From assembly GCF_001570365.1 (NCBI RefSeq), contig NZ_BBYK01000050.1, forward strand, positions 149,724-210,439: 60,716 bases of DNA, in the 5' to 3' direction. The notes under the pieces are model-generated. The model saw only the letters and a program-made list of their open reading frames with translations. It had not been told where the DNA came from and made no database searches. Below, piece after piece: positions 51,284-59,483 of this stretch. Position 1 is the first letter of the stretch. Each line of letters begins with the position of its first letter. The position numbers and the translations under genes were made by a program. The stretch comes from Microtetraspora fusca. GTDB taxonomy: Bacteria > Actinomycetota > Actinomycetes > Streptosporangiales > Streptosporangiaceae.

Positions 51284-52183
51284 TTCTACCGGCCACCGAT
51301 ACGGCGGGTGTAGCTCGCGGCCGCTCCCCCTCCCCCTGGCCGGCCGCTGCCGGAGGGTTGCTGCGGCAGCGGCGCGTGCATGACCGCGCTCGCGCCCGGC
51401 ACGGGCATCAGCCCGTACACGAGGTAGACGGACGCGTCGATCCGGCCGGGGCTGAACGGGTCGGTCGGCATTCACATCGCCCACTCGCGTTCCAGGTCGG
51501 TGAACATCCCCCGCAGCCGGACCCGGACGAGGATCATCTGCTGCGCGATCGGCTCCGCCCGCAGCAGCTTCCCCTGCTTCACCCGCACGGACTTCACGAG
51601 CGGCGGCAGCTTCTTCTCCGAGATCTCGCCTTCCTTCTGGAGCGCCTCCCACGCGGTGCGGATCGCGAGCTCGCACATGTCGCCGCCGTAGTTCGTCTCC
51701 ACGAAGATGACGGCGGCGTCGGTCTCGTACGCGAGCCGGCACGCGGCGGTCGACCACTCCGTCGACGACATGACGCCGGACCGGTCGTGGTGATCCACAC
51801 CCGGTTGTCGTCGCCGAGGAAGCCGCCGATGACGCCGGCGGTGTCGCGGCCGCCGCCGGACGGGTCGATCGCGACCGCGGTCTTCTGCGGCACGATGCCG
51901 TCGCCCAGGTCGCGGATGAGCCGCAGCAGTTCCTCCGACACCAGCGCACCCTCCGCGGTTGGGGGTCGCCCTGGCCGAGCGCGTGCCAGTCCCGCACGAT
52001 CGACGTGCGTTTCATGTCGTCCCACCACGCGAGCAGTGCCGTTCGGTCCTTCGTCGGGATCTTCGGGTGCGGCAGCGGGTCACCAGGGGCACGGCCGAGC
52101 GGGCCGGGCCCGAACTTGGGGTCGGCGATCGCGGGCAGGTGCACGACCTTCCACCGGCCGCCCTCCTCCAGGCGGCCCACCAC
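51284..52183 (-). pseudogene. Phage terminase large subunit, degenerate copy C
   Basis: The longest terminase relic, read on the minus strand in three frames. First IPTKDRTALLAWWDDMKRTS and RDWHALGQGDP (about 52180-51970). Then SEELLRLIRDLGDG and VAIDPSGGGRDTAGVIGGFL, the nuclease Asp region (about 51960-51780). Then EWSTAACRLAYETDAAVIFV and ETNYGGDMCELAI (51780-51475). A TGA at about 51476 interrupts the frame, and FSPGRIDASVYLVYGLMPVP continues in register. Two frameshifts and a stop make it dead. It marks a former phage. Confidence 0.8.
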
Positions 52184-52407
52184 GAGTGAGGGTTACCCCC
52201 TCTGCGGCAGGCTGATGCTGCGGAATAGCACCGTTCCGGATGGCCTTGTGCAGGCTCTCGGCGACTCCTGCCATCTCGGGGACGAACACAGGAGGTTGGA
52301 CATCCGCGACCGCAGATCCTCCTCCTGCTTGGTCGCCCCTGTGATGCCGACCATGAGGGATCCTCCGCACTCGATGTGCGAAGAGATCCAGATAATATGG
52401 CTCACAG

Positions 52408-52445
52408 GTTATTTTATCTAAGATTGATATCGCTGGAGTGTTATG
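52408..52445 (+). promoter_or_regulatory. LysR promoter region, copy 1
   Basis: An AT-rich 38-base segment with tatc-taagatt-gata (52415-52429), a T-N11-A type LysR motif. It shares 30 of 38 bases with 56669-56706. Both are followed by a purine-rich leader and a LysR-like start. Confidence 0.65.
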
Positions 52446-52456
52446 TATCTGGAGGC

Positions 52457-53356
52457 ATGATGGAGTTGAACTCGCTCAGGCAGTTCCTGGTGGTGGCGCG
52501 GCTGGAACACCTCAGCGGCGCGGCCGAGGAGCTTCGCGTCGCCCAGCCGTCACTGAGCCGCACCATCGCCCGGCTGGAGAGCGAGCTGCGCACACCGCTG
52601 TTCGACCGGAGCGGCCGGCTGCGGCTGAATGACGCGGGCAAGCTCTTCCGCGATTACGTCGAACGCTCCCTGGGCGAGCTGGATGCGGGGCGGCGCGCCG
52701 TCGCCGAGGCCGTCAGCGAGGGTGTGGGCACCGTACGGCTGGCATCGGAGACCTTCCTCACGCTCACCGGGCCGCTGGCGGCCTTCAAGCGAGCTCACCC
52801 GACCATTGAGGTCGAACTCCGCTGGATGGCGGCCGAGGACATGGGCCGTCACCTGCGGGCCCAGGACGTCGACCTGTGCGTCGCGTCCCAGCCGATCTCC
52901 GCTGAGGGCCTGGAGGCGGTCCAACTGCTTGATGAGGCGGTCGGTGTGGCCACGCCGCTCGACCATCCGCTGGCGAGCCGTACGTCGGTGACCATCGACG
53001 AGCTCACCGGCCAGCCCTTCGTCAGCGCCCGCAAAGGGCACTGGCAACGCCGCCTCCTGGACCGGCTCTTCGCCGCACGAGACCGTACCCCGAAGATCGT
53101 CTGCGAGGTCGACGAGCTCAGCGCCATCGCGGCCCTGATCAGCGTGGGGCTCGGCATCGGTCTCGTCCCCTCCTTCGCCCGGACCAGCTCCACGCGGGTC
53201 CCCGCCGCCTGGGTCCCCGTCGACAGCCCTGACTGCCGACGCGCGGTCACCCTGTACTGGGGCGCCGGCAGCCACCTATCCACCGCCGCCCGCCTGCTGC
53301 GCACCACGATCGCCAACTGGGACTGGATCACCGGCGAACCGCAGGAGAAGCGCTGA
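52457..53356 (+). CDS. LysR-family regulator
   Basis: A 299-residue LysR regulator: helix-turn-helix residues 2-62 (ELNSLRQFLVVARLEHLSGAAEELRVAQPSLSRTI) and a periplasmic-binding-like effector domain about 90-290. ATG 52457 or the next codon, ATG 52460, follows GGAGG. It sits in the middle of phage debris. The matching promoter sequence at 56669 suggests that a second, now truncated, lysR once stood there facing the NTF2-like/YceI/ferredoxin-reductase operon, so this gene may control that operon in trans. Confidence 0.88.
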   Translation: MMELNSLRQFLVVARLEHLSGAAEELRVAQPSLSRTIARLESELRTPLFDRSGRLRLNDAGKLFRDYVERSLGELDAGRRAVAEAVSEGVGTVRLASETFLTLTGPLAAFKRAHPTIEVELRWMAAEDMGRHLRAQDVDLCVASQPISAEGLEAVQLLDEAVGVATPLDHPLASRTSVTIDELTGQPFVSARKGHWQRRLLDRLFAARDRTPKIVCEVDELSAIAALISVGLGIGLVPSFARTSSTRVPAAWVPVDSPDCRRAVTLYWGAGSHLSTAARLLRTTIANWDWITGEPQEKR

Positions 53357-54068
53357 GGACGCTCTTCATGATCGTCACGTTCTCGGTGTCCTGCCGGCGA
53401 CGTCAACGATGTGAGGCGTGATCCGCTCACCACTTCGATCGGGTGGTGCGCGGTGGCGACCAGTCCGCCGCCGTCGGTAGCCGCTGACGGGCTCGCAGCC
53501 GAGAGAGCAGCCTCCAGCTCCAGCCTGTCACGTAGGTTCACAGCAGACACCGGCGGAGGTCGTGGCAGCGTGCGGCGTCCGCAGCGCTCCTCACGGACGT
53601 TGCAGCCGTGCTGGGTGAGGTCATGGCATCGTGGCATGTTGGCCGCGGAAATGCCGTCACCAGGGCGATGCGCCCATGGTGGTCGGCCTGAGTGCGGGGG
53701 CGGAGAAGTACAAGGCCGGCCAGGCCATGCACCAGCGCGTTGAGGCGCACGGCGACGGCGAGCTCGTCATTGCCCACCGTCGTCCCCAGCCCTCAACGAA
53801 CTCGGGGAGGCGAGTCGACGGGTCGAGGTCGGCAGAGTGAGGGCGGCGAGCTCAAGGGCCCTCAGCGGCAGGTCCGTCGGAGCGGAGCTCGGAGCTCAGG
53901 GTTGACCACCGGTGCCGCGCCGAGTGTGATCAGCGCGGCCATCGCCTGGTCCACGGTGACCTCAGGAGCATCTCGGTCGGGATGAGGTCGGAGACTCCCG
54001 TGGCGACCGTCAGGCGGGTGGCACAGCCGCGGGCGTGCACATGATCGACACGCCTGCCGTGCCCCGCC
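53357..54068. other. 700-base gap without recognisable gene
   Basis: Both strands have long chance frames. A minus-strand stretch around 53830-53960 (DLPLRALELAALTLP) looks gene-like but I could not tie it to a family or a start. Confidence 0.3.
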
Positions 54069-55403
54069 TCAAGCGTTGGCTGGCCGGGGCGCGTGAGTGG
54101 TGCTCGCGCTGCCCTGGCCCGGGTTTGGCCTCCTTGGCCTGCCGTACGAAATGGCCTCACAAGGTACGGCTCGGCGCGTCGGCAGGAGGTCCAGCAAGGG
54201 TGTGTCGGGGTCGGCGAGTTGTTGCGGGTCGACGGGGTGCGCGGTGGCGATGAGGGTGCGCAGGTGATCGGCGGCGCCCCGGTTGTCGATGGTCAGTGCG
54301 GCCACGGGGATGCCGCGGTCCAGCCAGATGGCGGTGAATCCCGGAGTGGTTTGCTCGCCGCGGGTGATGATGCGGTCCCAGGTGGTGGGGAGTCCGAGGT
54401 ATTCGAGGGTGGAGCCGTACTGGGTGGAGAAGAAGTAGGGGACGTGGTCGATGGTCGTGGGCTTGCCGAGCAGGGTGGCCGCGGCGGCGGTGCCGTGGAT
54501 GACGGCGTTGTCCCAATGTTCGATCCGTACGGGGTTCAGGTAGCGCGGGTGATGGTGGCGGGCGACGTCGCCGGCTGCCACGGCGACCGGGTGTGAGGTG
54601 CGCAGGTGCCCGTCGGTGAGGATGCCGCCGTCGACGCATAGCCCGGCCGCCTGGGCGAGTTCGGTGTTGGGGGTGGCGCCGACGCCGACGATGACGAGGT
54701 CGGCGGGGATCGTCCGTCCGGTGATGGTCTGGACGGCTTCGACCGAGCGTGTCCCGAGGATGGCCTCAACACCGTCGCCGAGGAGCAGGTTCACGCCGTG
54801 GTCGTGGTGGCGGCGGGCGATGAGGCCGCCGATCCCATCGCCCAGCACGTGGTAGAGCGGTGTGGGCAGGGGGTCGATGACGGTGGTGTGGTTGCCGAAA
54901 GTACGACTGGCGGCCGCGAGTTCTGAGCCGAGCCAGCCGGCGCCGATGACGACGACATTGCCGGCCGCGCGTAGGGCCGTGGCCAGGTGTTCGCTGTCGT
55001 CGCGGTTGCGCAGGTAGCGGACGCCGTCGAGATCGGCGCCCGGCACCTGGAGGCGGCGCGGGCGGGCGCCAGTGGCGATCAGCACCTGGGTGAAGGGGAA
55101 CTCGGTGCAGTCGGCCAGCCGTACCCGCCGGGCGTCCAGGTCGAGGGCGGTGGCGGGGGCGCCGAGTGCCAGCGTGATGTCCTGGTCGGCGTAGAACTGC
55201 GGCTTCAGGACGTCGAGATCAGCGGGCCCGGTGGTGCCCAGGAGATAGCCCTTGGACAGGGCGGAGCGCTGGTACGGCAGGTGGGGTTCGTCGCCGACGA
55301 GGGTGATCGGCCCGTCGTAGCCGTGGTCGAGTCGCAGGGCCTGGGCGGCCTTCGCGCCGGCCAGGCTCGCTCCGATGATGACGATGCCGGGGTCGGCGCT
55401 CAT
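54069..55403 (-). CDS. Ferredoxin-reductase-like FAD oxidoreductase
   Basis: A 444-residue two-dinucleotide-domain flavoprotein of the ferredoxin/rubredoxin/putidaredoxin reductase type. FAD motif VIIGASLAGAKAAQAL (residues 8-23), LPYQRSALSKGYL, NAD motif VVVIGAGWLGSELAAA (about 148-163), and VAAGDVARHHHPRY (about 272-285) are clear; the C-terminal reductase domain follows (FFSTQYGSTLEYLG). The last 35 residues (after LLDLLP) are Arg/Pro-rich and unlike the family, so the 3' end may have been replaced or shifted. ATG 55403. Final gene of the operon with YceI and the NTF2-like protein. Confidence 0.85.
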   Translation of the reverse strand: MSADPGIVIIGASLAGAKAAQALRLDHGYDGPITLVGDEPHLPYQRSALSKGYLLGTTGPADLDVLKPQFYADQDITLALGAPATALDLDARRVRLADCTEFPFTQVLIATGARPRRLQVPGADLDGVRYLRNRDDSEHLATALRAAGNVVVIGAGWLGSELAAASRTFGNHTTVIDPLPTPLYHVLGDGIGGLIARRHHDHGVNLLLGDGVEAILGTRSVEAVQTITGRTIPADLVIVGVGATPNTELAQAAGLCVDGGILTDGHLRTSHPVAVAAGDVARHHHPRYLNPVRIEHWDNAVIHGTAAAATLLGKPTTIDHVPYFFSTQYGSTLEYLGLPTTWDRIITRGEQTTPGFTAIWLDRGIPVAALTIDNRGAADHLRTLIATAHPVDPQQLADPDTPLLDLLPTRRAVPCEAISYGRPRRPNPGQGSASTTHAPRPANA

Positions 55404-55535
55404 GGCAATCCTCCAAAGCTCGGCGAGGCGCTGGGCCAGAGTGGCGGTGTCCCGATCCCGCTTGGTCGAACCGCGGAATCGGGGACACCGCCCGATCGAT
55501 GGATGGGGCCTTGGGGGCTGCCCGTCCGGGTCGGG

Positions 55536-56099
55536 TCACTTCTGGAGAACGGCCTGGATCTCGAGGCTGATCGACACCTTGTCGCCGACCACGACGCCAC
55601 CGGCCTCCATCGGGGTGCTGATGTCGATGCCGAAGTCGCGCCGGTTGATCTCTGCGGTCGCGGAGAAGCCGGCCCGCTGTGCACCCCACTGGTCCGGGCC
55701 CAACCCGTTCACCTCGACGGCCAGCGGTACCTGCCGCGTGACGCCGTGCAACGTCAGCTCACCATCGCTGGCCCAACCGTCGCCGGTCTGGCGGATGCCG
55801 GTCGAGCGGTAGCTCATCGTCGGGTACTTCTCGATCTCGAGGTAGTCGGCGCTGCGAAGGTGGTTGTCACGCATTTCGTGGCCGGTGTCGATGGAGGCGA
55901 GGTCGATCGTCGCGGCCACCGACGAGCCCAGCAGGTCCTCGCTCGTGACGATCGTGACGTCGTAGCTGGTGAACCGGCCACGCGTCTTGCTGATCATGAG
56001 ATGACGGACAGTGAAAGCGATCTCAGAGTGCACCGGATCGGCTTTCCAGGTGCCGACCAGATAGCCCGGGATCTCGACGGTCGCGGGGACGAGGGTCAT
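55536..56099 (-). CDS. YceI-family protein
   Basis: A 187-residue lipocalin-like YceI beta barrel that binds polyisoprenoid-type lipids in characterised members. Typical strands: GTWKADPVHSEIAFTVRHLM, KTRGRFTSYDVTI, IDTGHEMRDNHLRSADYLE and LTLHGVTRQVPLAVEV. No signal peptide, so it is cytosolic. ATG 56099 follows GGAGGAA. It lies between the NTF2-like and ferredoxin-reductase-like genes on the minus strand, 61 bases after the former. Often found in oxidative-stress or quinone-related operons. Confidence 0.9.
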   Translation of the reverse strand: MTLVPATVEIPGYLVGTWKADPVHSEIAFTVRHLMISKTRGRFTSYDVTIVTSEDLLGSSVAATIDLASIDTGHEMRDNHLRSADYLEIEKYPTMSYRSTGIRQTGDGWASDGELTLHGVTRQVPLAVEVNGLGPDQWGAQRAGFSATAEINRRDFGIDISTPMEAGGVVVGDKVSISLEIQAVLQK

Positions 56100-56160
56100 G
56101 GTTTCCTCCGTGGATGTGGTGCCGCGGCGACGCGGCGCAGGCGGGAGTGGGGTGGCGGGA

Positions 56161-56601
56161 TCAGGGCTCAAGGTCGACAACTCCCTTGCCGCTGGAGATG
56201 TCGAGCGGCACCGAGACCTGGTCGTGCACGATCAACCACGTGCCGTCGATCTTCTGGAGGCAGTACGTGACTCTGACCCACATACCGCTCGTCGCCGTCC
56301 CGTTCTTCAGCGTGCCGCTGAGACGAGCGAACGCGTGCCCGAACGCCACATCATCGCCCACGGTGAGCGTCAGGTCGCGAACCTCATAAGTCACACTCTC
56401 GAAGAACGTGAACACGGGCGCCCAGTTCTTGAGCTTCGCCTCGATCCCCACGTGCTGGAGCGGCGGCTCGACGTCGAAGGACACGATGTCCGTCGCGTAA
56501 AGCCGCTTCAGACCCTCGAGATCCTTGCCTTGGAGCCCTTCGACGATCTTGTCGACCAGCTGGCGGATCTTGGCTTCATCTACCCCGCGTTGCGTAGGCA
56601 T
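56161..56601 (-). CDS. NTF2/SnoaL-like protein
   Basis: A 146-residue NTF2-like alpha-beta barrel: IRQLVDKIVEGLQGKDLEGLKRLYATDIVSFDVEPPLQ, then SGMWVRVTYCLQKIDGTWLIVHDQVSVPLD, the ending typical of ketosteroid-isomerase-like calcium/calmodulin-associated domains. It binds a small ligand; catalysis not inferable. ATG 56601 has AAGGAAGGG further upstream. First gene of the minus-strand operon, facing the LysR-type promoter at 56669. Confidence 0.87.
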   Translation of the reverse strand: MPTQRGVDEAKIRQLVDKIVEGLQGKDLEGLKRLYATDIVSFDVEPPLQHVGIEAKLKNWAPVFTFFESVTYEVRDLTLTVGDDVAFGHAFARLSGTLKNGTATSGMWVRVTYCLQKIDGTWLIVHDQVSVPLDISSGKGVVDLEP

Positions 56602-56668
56602 CGATACCCCAACCCTTCCTTTTGCAGTGAAATCTGGCTTCTCGCACCTCCGACGCTATGACTCAGGA

Positions 56669-56706
56669 GTTATCTTGTCTAAGATTAATATTGCTATGGC
56701 GTTATG
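56669..56706. promoter_or_regulatory. LysR promoter region, copy 2
   Basis: Shares 30 of 38 bases with 52408-52445, including the taagatt core. It lies between the NTF2-like operon (minus) and a truncated LysR start (plus), the usual place for a LysR operator. Confidence 0.65.
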
Positions 56707-56717
56707 CTCTGGGCGGC

Positions 56718-56912
56718 ATGGTAGAGCTGCAGGCGGAGAGCACCCGGCGGGCCGAGCTGGACAGGCAGGTCACGGAGTTGCGCGCCGAGGTCAAGCAGTT
56801 GCGTGCCGCCGAGCGCGGGAAAGTAGGGAAGAACCCGGCCTACCCGCCGGGCGGGCCGGTGCTCGACGCTCGCGCCCGCCGCGCGGCCGTCGTTCCAGCC
56901 ACGTCGGAGTGA
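56718..56912 (+). pseudogene. Truncated LysR start fused to unrelated coiled coil
   Basis: From ATG 56718 the first codons (MVELQ) parallel the LysR start at 52457 (MMELN), and the upstream DNA is homologous too. After five codons the sequence changes to a Glu/Arg-rich coiled coil (ELDRQVTELRAEVKQLRAAE) and ends at 56912. It looks like the stump of a lysR gene cut by an insertion or deletion. Confidence 0.5.
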
Positions 56913-56952
56913 TCACCCGCGCGCCGAGCATCTGCGGGTCTTGTCGTAGCTC

Positions 56953-57126
56953 GGCCTGGAAGCGGGCCTGGACGTGAAGATCGTATCGACGCAGCTTGGA
57001 CACTCGACGACCACGATTACCCGGGACCTATATCAGCACGTCCGACAAGCCGTACTCGACGAGGCGGCAGAGAGGGTGGTCGCCTTCCTTCCGCAACGGA
57101 GCGACACAGCCAAAGCAAGATCATGA
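56953..57126 (+). pseudogene. Tyrosine integrase C-terminal tail beside attachment scar 2
   Basis: Reads LEAGLDVKIVSTQLGHSTTT, then ITRDLYQHVRQAVLDEAAER, giving the LGH motif and the catalytic Tyr in DLYQHV. About 58 codons remain. It ends 95 bases before the selC-like repeat at 57221, the usual spot for an integrase next to its att site. Confidence 0.85.
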
Positions 57127-57220
57127 CGCGCTGTTCACATTTTGTTCACATCTCCCCACTCAACCCCGATCACCTGACGCGGTTTCTCAAGATCAAAAAA
57201 GCGAATATCTCCATATTTCA

Positions 57221-57294
57221 CCTGGTAGCGGAGGCGGACGGGAATCGAACCCGCCAGGCCGAGATCCTCGACCTCGTCGGTTTTGAAGTCCGCT
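57221..57294 (-). repeat. selC: 3' half of tRNA-Sec, attachment-site scar 2
   Basis: A 72-of-74-base match to 47005-47078 in the same orientation. The anticodon loop (CTTCAAA), variable arm, T arm and acceptor 3' strand are all present; D arm and 5' acceptor strand are absent. It marks the right end of a 10.2-kb segment. Confidence 0.85.
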
Positions 57295-57468
57295 GACAGT
57301 AGCGTTTGCTGCCGTTGGTTGTGTTCGGCTGTATGAGGCTGTCGAGGTCAGGACGGATCTGTTCCGTTTGCTGTGTTGGGCAACCGAAGGCTGTATTAGA
57401 GCCTGTACGGAGTTGAGATCAGAAGGATTCGCCTGCGCTTCGGTCTCTGATGCTGATAGGCCATCGCC

Positions 57469-57900
57469 ATGGCGCGTGGAGATCTCACCGACGAGGAATG
57501 GCCCTTGATTGAGCCTCACCTGCCCCTGGGTGAGCGAGGCCCGATCCCGAACCTGCGACAGCAGTTCAACGCCGTGATGTGGCGGTTTCGCACCGGCAGC
57601 CCGTGGCGGAATCTGCCCGCCGAGTACGGGCCGTGGTCCACCGTCTACGACAGGTTCCGCTCCTGGGCGACGGCGGGTGTCTTCGAGCACCTGATGCAGA
57701 CCGTTATCGCCGAAGCCGCGGCCCTGGGGCAGGCTGACCTCGGCCTGGTCAGCGTGGACTCCACCACGATGCGTGCCCACCACCACGCCGCCGGGATGGC
57801 CCTGGACGGCGAGCTGGTCACGGCGCTGGTGGAGGCCGCCGAACAGGAAAAGGGGCTGCACCAAAGGGACAAAACCCCAAGACAGCGAAGATGGGGACGA
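57469..57900 (+). CDS. IS5-family transposase, frame A
   Basis: The first frame of a split IS5 (IS427-like) transposase. GDLTDEEWPLIEPHLPLGER and GSPWRNLPAEYGPWSTVYDRFRSW are conserved, and VSVDSTTMRAH holds the first catalytic Asp. Useful sequence ends at about 57890, where the match continues one frame over. ATG 57469 starts it; no strong ribosome binding site. The open frame itself runs on without meaning to 58155. Confidence 0.8.
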
Positions 57901-58450
57901 GGACCAAGGCGAACGGCGGCGATTACGACTGCGGCGCCGGATCCGGCTGACAGCAGCCGCGCTGGGCCGCTCACGGGGTGGGCTGACCAGCAAGGTCCAC
58001 CTGTCCGCCGACCGGCGCTGCCGTCCGCTGTCTTGCGTCCTCACCCCGGGCCAGGCCGGAGACAGCCCGCAGTTTCACGCCGTGCTGGCCCGCATCAAGG
58101 TCCGCATCCGCGTCGGGCGCCCGCGTACCCGCCCGGACGCGGTGGCCGCCGATAAGGCGTACTCCTCTCGCGCCAACCGCGCCTACCTGCGCCGACGCCA
58201 TATCCGGGCGATGATCCCCGAGAAGGCGGACCAGGCGGCCAACCGCAAGAAACGCGGCTCCCATGGTGGCCGCCCGGTCAGCCATGCCCCAGATCTCTAC
58301 AAGCAGCGCAACACGGTTGAGCGCTGTATCAACCGGATCAAGGACTGGCGTGGGCTGGCCTTCCGCTTCGACAAGACCCCCGAAAGCTATCTGGCCGGCC
58401 TTCATCTACGCGGAGCCATCTTGTGGATCCGAAGCCTTCAACCCGCCTGA
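57851..58450 (+). CDS. IS5-family transposase, frame B
   Basis: The second frame (boundary approximate). LGRSRGGLTSKVHLSADRRC, then PDAVAADKAYSSRANRAYLR with the second catalytic Asp, and YKQRNTVERCINRIKDWRGLAFRFDK with the catalytic Glu of the ERC-type motif. Joining to frame A needs a +1 shift, or one lost or gained base near the A-rich stretch at about 57847-57880. All three DDE residues are present across the two frames, so the element might move if the shift is programmed. Confidence 0.8.
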   Translation, partial: RGCTKGTKPQDSEDGDEDQGERRRLRLRRRIRLTAAALGRSRGGLTSKVHLSADRRCRPLSCVLTPGQAGDSPQFHAVLARIKVRIRVGRPRTRPDAVAADKAYSSRANRAYLRRRHIRAMIPEKADQAANRKKRGSHGGRPVSHAPDLYKQRNTVERCINRIKDWRGLAFRFDKTPESYLAGLHLRGAILWIRSLQPA

Positions 58451-58473
58451 AGATCCGAACTCCGCACAGGCCC

Positions 58474-58920
58474 CAGCGGAACTGCTTACCGAGAGCTCAT
58501 AACGTGCCTTCAGCGCGCAGGGCGCTGGTGCCCTGGCCGGCGTCATGACGGGGTGCAGCTCTCGGGCCGCGTCGTCCACTGTCCACAGCTCGATCACGCC
58601 TGGGGGAGGCGCAGGAGGCTCGCAGAGTGGGCGGGGAAGTCGCGGCAACCCGCCGGGGTCGACATCGGCCCGGGGGTGGCCGCGCATGGCGCCCATTGCC
58701 CCGACGGGGCACTGACGGTCGATGGAATGGGCCTACTCGTGCGCCGGGCGCGTGCCCGGGGTGGATCCTGCGACACGGCCGCCAGTTCGACTCAAGCGCG
58801 GTCCACCTCCCTGGACGTCCGCCGCCTCCGCACTGCCGCCGGTCGGAGAACCAGGCCACTGAGCTGTCCTGATAATGGGTGGAGAGCTTCGCCTCCGTCA
58901 GATCTGGAGGGAGGGATGTC
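58474..58920. other. No gene recognised
   Basis: Sequence between the IS and the NTF2-like gene. No family match on either strand. Confidence 0.35.
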
Positions 58921-59331
58921 ATGAGTAAGCCAGTTGCTGAGTCGAACGGCAGTACTCGTCTGGCCTATGTCCTCGGAGTGCCTCTCGCGCCCGATGTCGA
59001 ACGCCAGTGGCCGCAGATGGGTGAAGTAGTACGCACCAGCAAGCTGGTCGGGGAGGTCGAGGGCAACTTCCCCGAACTCACCCTTGAAGTCGGCCGCCGC
59101 CTGTGTCTCGACGACGACGTCATTGTGGTCGAGTGGACCTGCAACTACGGCGACGGCCGCCTGTACCGGAACGTCAGTATCGCGGAACTTCGAGACGGCA
59201 AGGCCATTCGTGTCACCGACTACTGGGGCGAGCCATCGACGACTCCTGAATGGCGCCAGTCGATGACCGACCGGCTGGACATGCCCCCAGACGGAATCTG
59301 GCCCAACGCGCAGCACCTCAGCCACCACTGA
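58921..59331 (+). CDS. NTF2/SnoaL-like protein, short N terminus
   Basis: A 136-residue NTF2-like protein. The C-terminal barrel strands are clear (DVIVVEWTCNYGDGRLYRNVSIAELRDGKAIRVTDYWGEP), but the usual N-terminal helix pair (AWNxGDLDAL-type) is replaced by a short unrelated lead (MSKPVAESNGSTRLAYV). Either a divergent member or a 5'-truncated gene with a new start. ATG 58921 follows GGAGGGAGGG. Lies alone between insertion sequences. Confidence 0.7.
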   Translation: MSKPVAESNGSTRLAYVLGVPLAPDVERQWPQMGEVVRTSKLVGEVEGNFPELTLEVGRRLCLDDDVIVVEWTCNYGDGRLYRNVSIAELRDGKAIRVTDYWGEPSTTPEWRQSMTDRLDMPPDGIWPNAQHLSHH

Positions 59332-59377
59332 AGCCGACCGTCGTTACTTCAAACCCCCTCATACAACCCGGACGTTT

Positions 59378-59403
59378 CTGAGAGGCGGTTCTAAGAGGGC
59401 GGT
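59378..59403. mobile_element. Probable IS end near IS5-type element
   Basis: cgtttctgagaggcggttcta is similar to the repeat after the IS5 remnant at 1855-1876 (complement cgcgttctgagaggtgtttg). It probably marks the left end of the element carrying the genes at 59484-60423. Confidence 0.5.
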
Positions 59404-59483
59404 TCGTCAGTTGATGTCGCTTTCGTCGCTGGGGTTGGAAGAGGCGGGCTGGTCAGGGGGCGGCTGCTGGGCTACGGGCGTGG

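Larger units (their letters stand above)
57399..58473 (+). mobile_element. IS5-family insertion sequence, nearly complete
   Basis: Bounded by inverted repeats: gagcctgtacggagttgaga at 57399 and the complement of gggcctgtgcggagttcgga ending at 58473, about 17 of 20 matching. It contains two overlapping transposase frames. No matching target duplication is apparent (tta on the left, cag on the right). Confidence 0.75.

Noticed and set aside
51470-51480. An in-frame TGA in the terminase relic, next to selC-like repeats, suggested a selenocysteine codon.
   Set aside because: The gene already has two frameshifts, the position fits a mutated Trp codon, and no SECIS-like hairpin is visible. The selC-like copies are only 3' halves.
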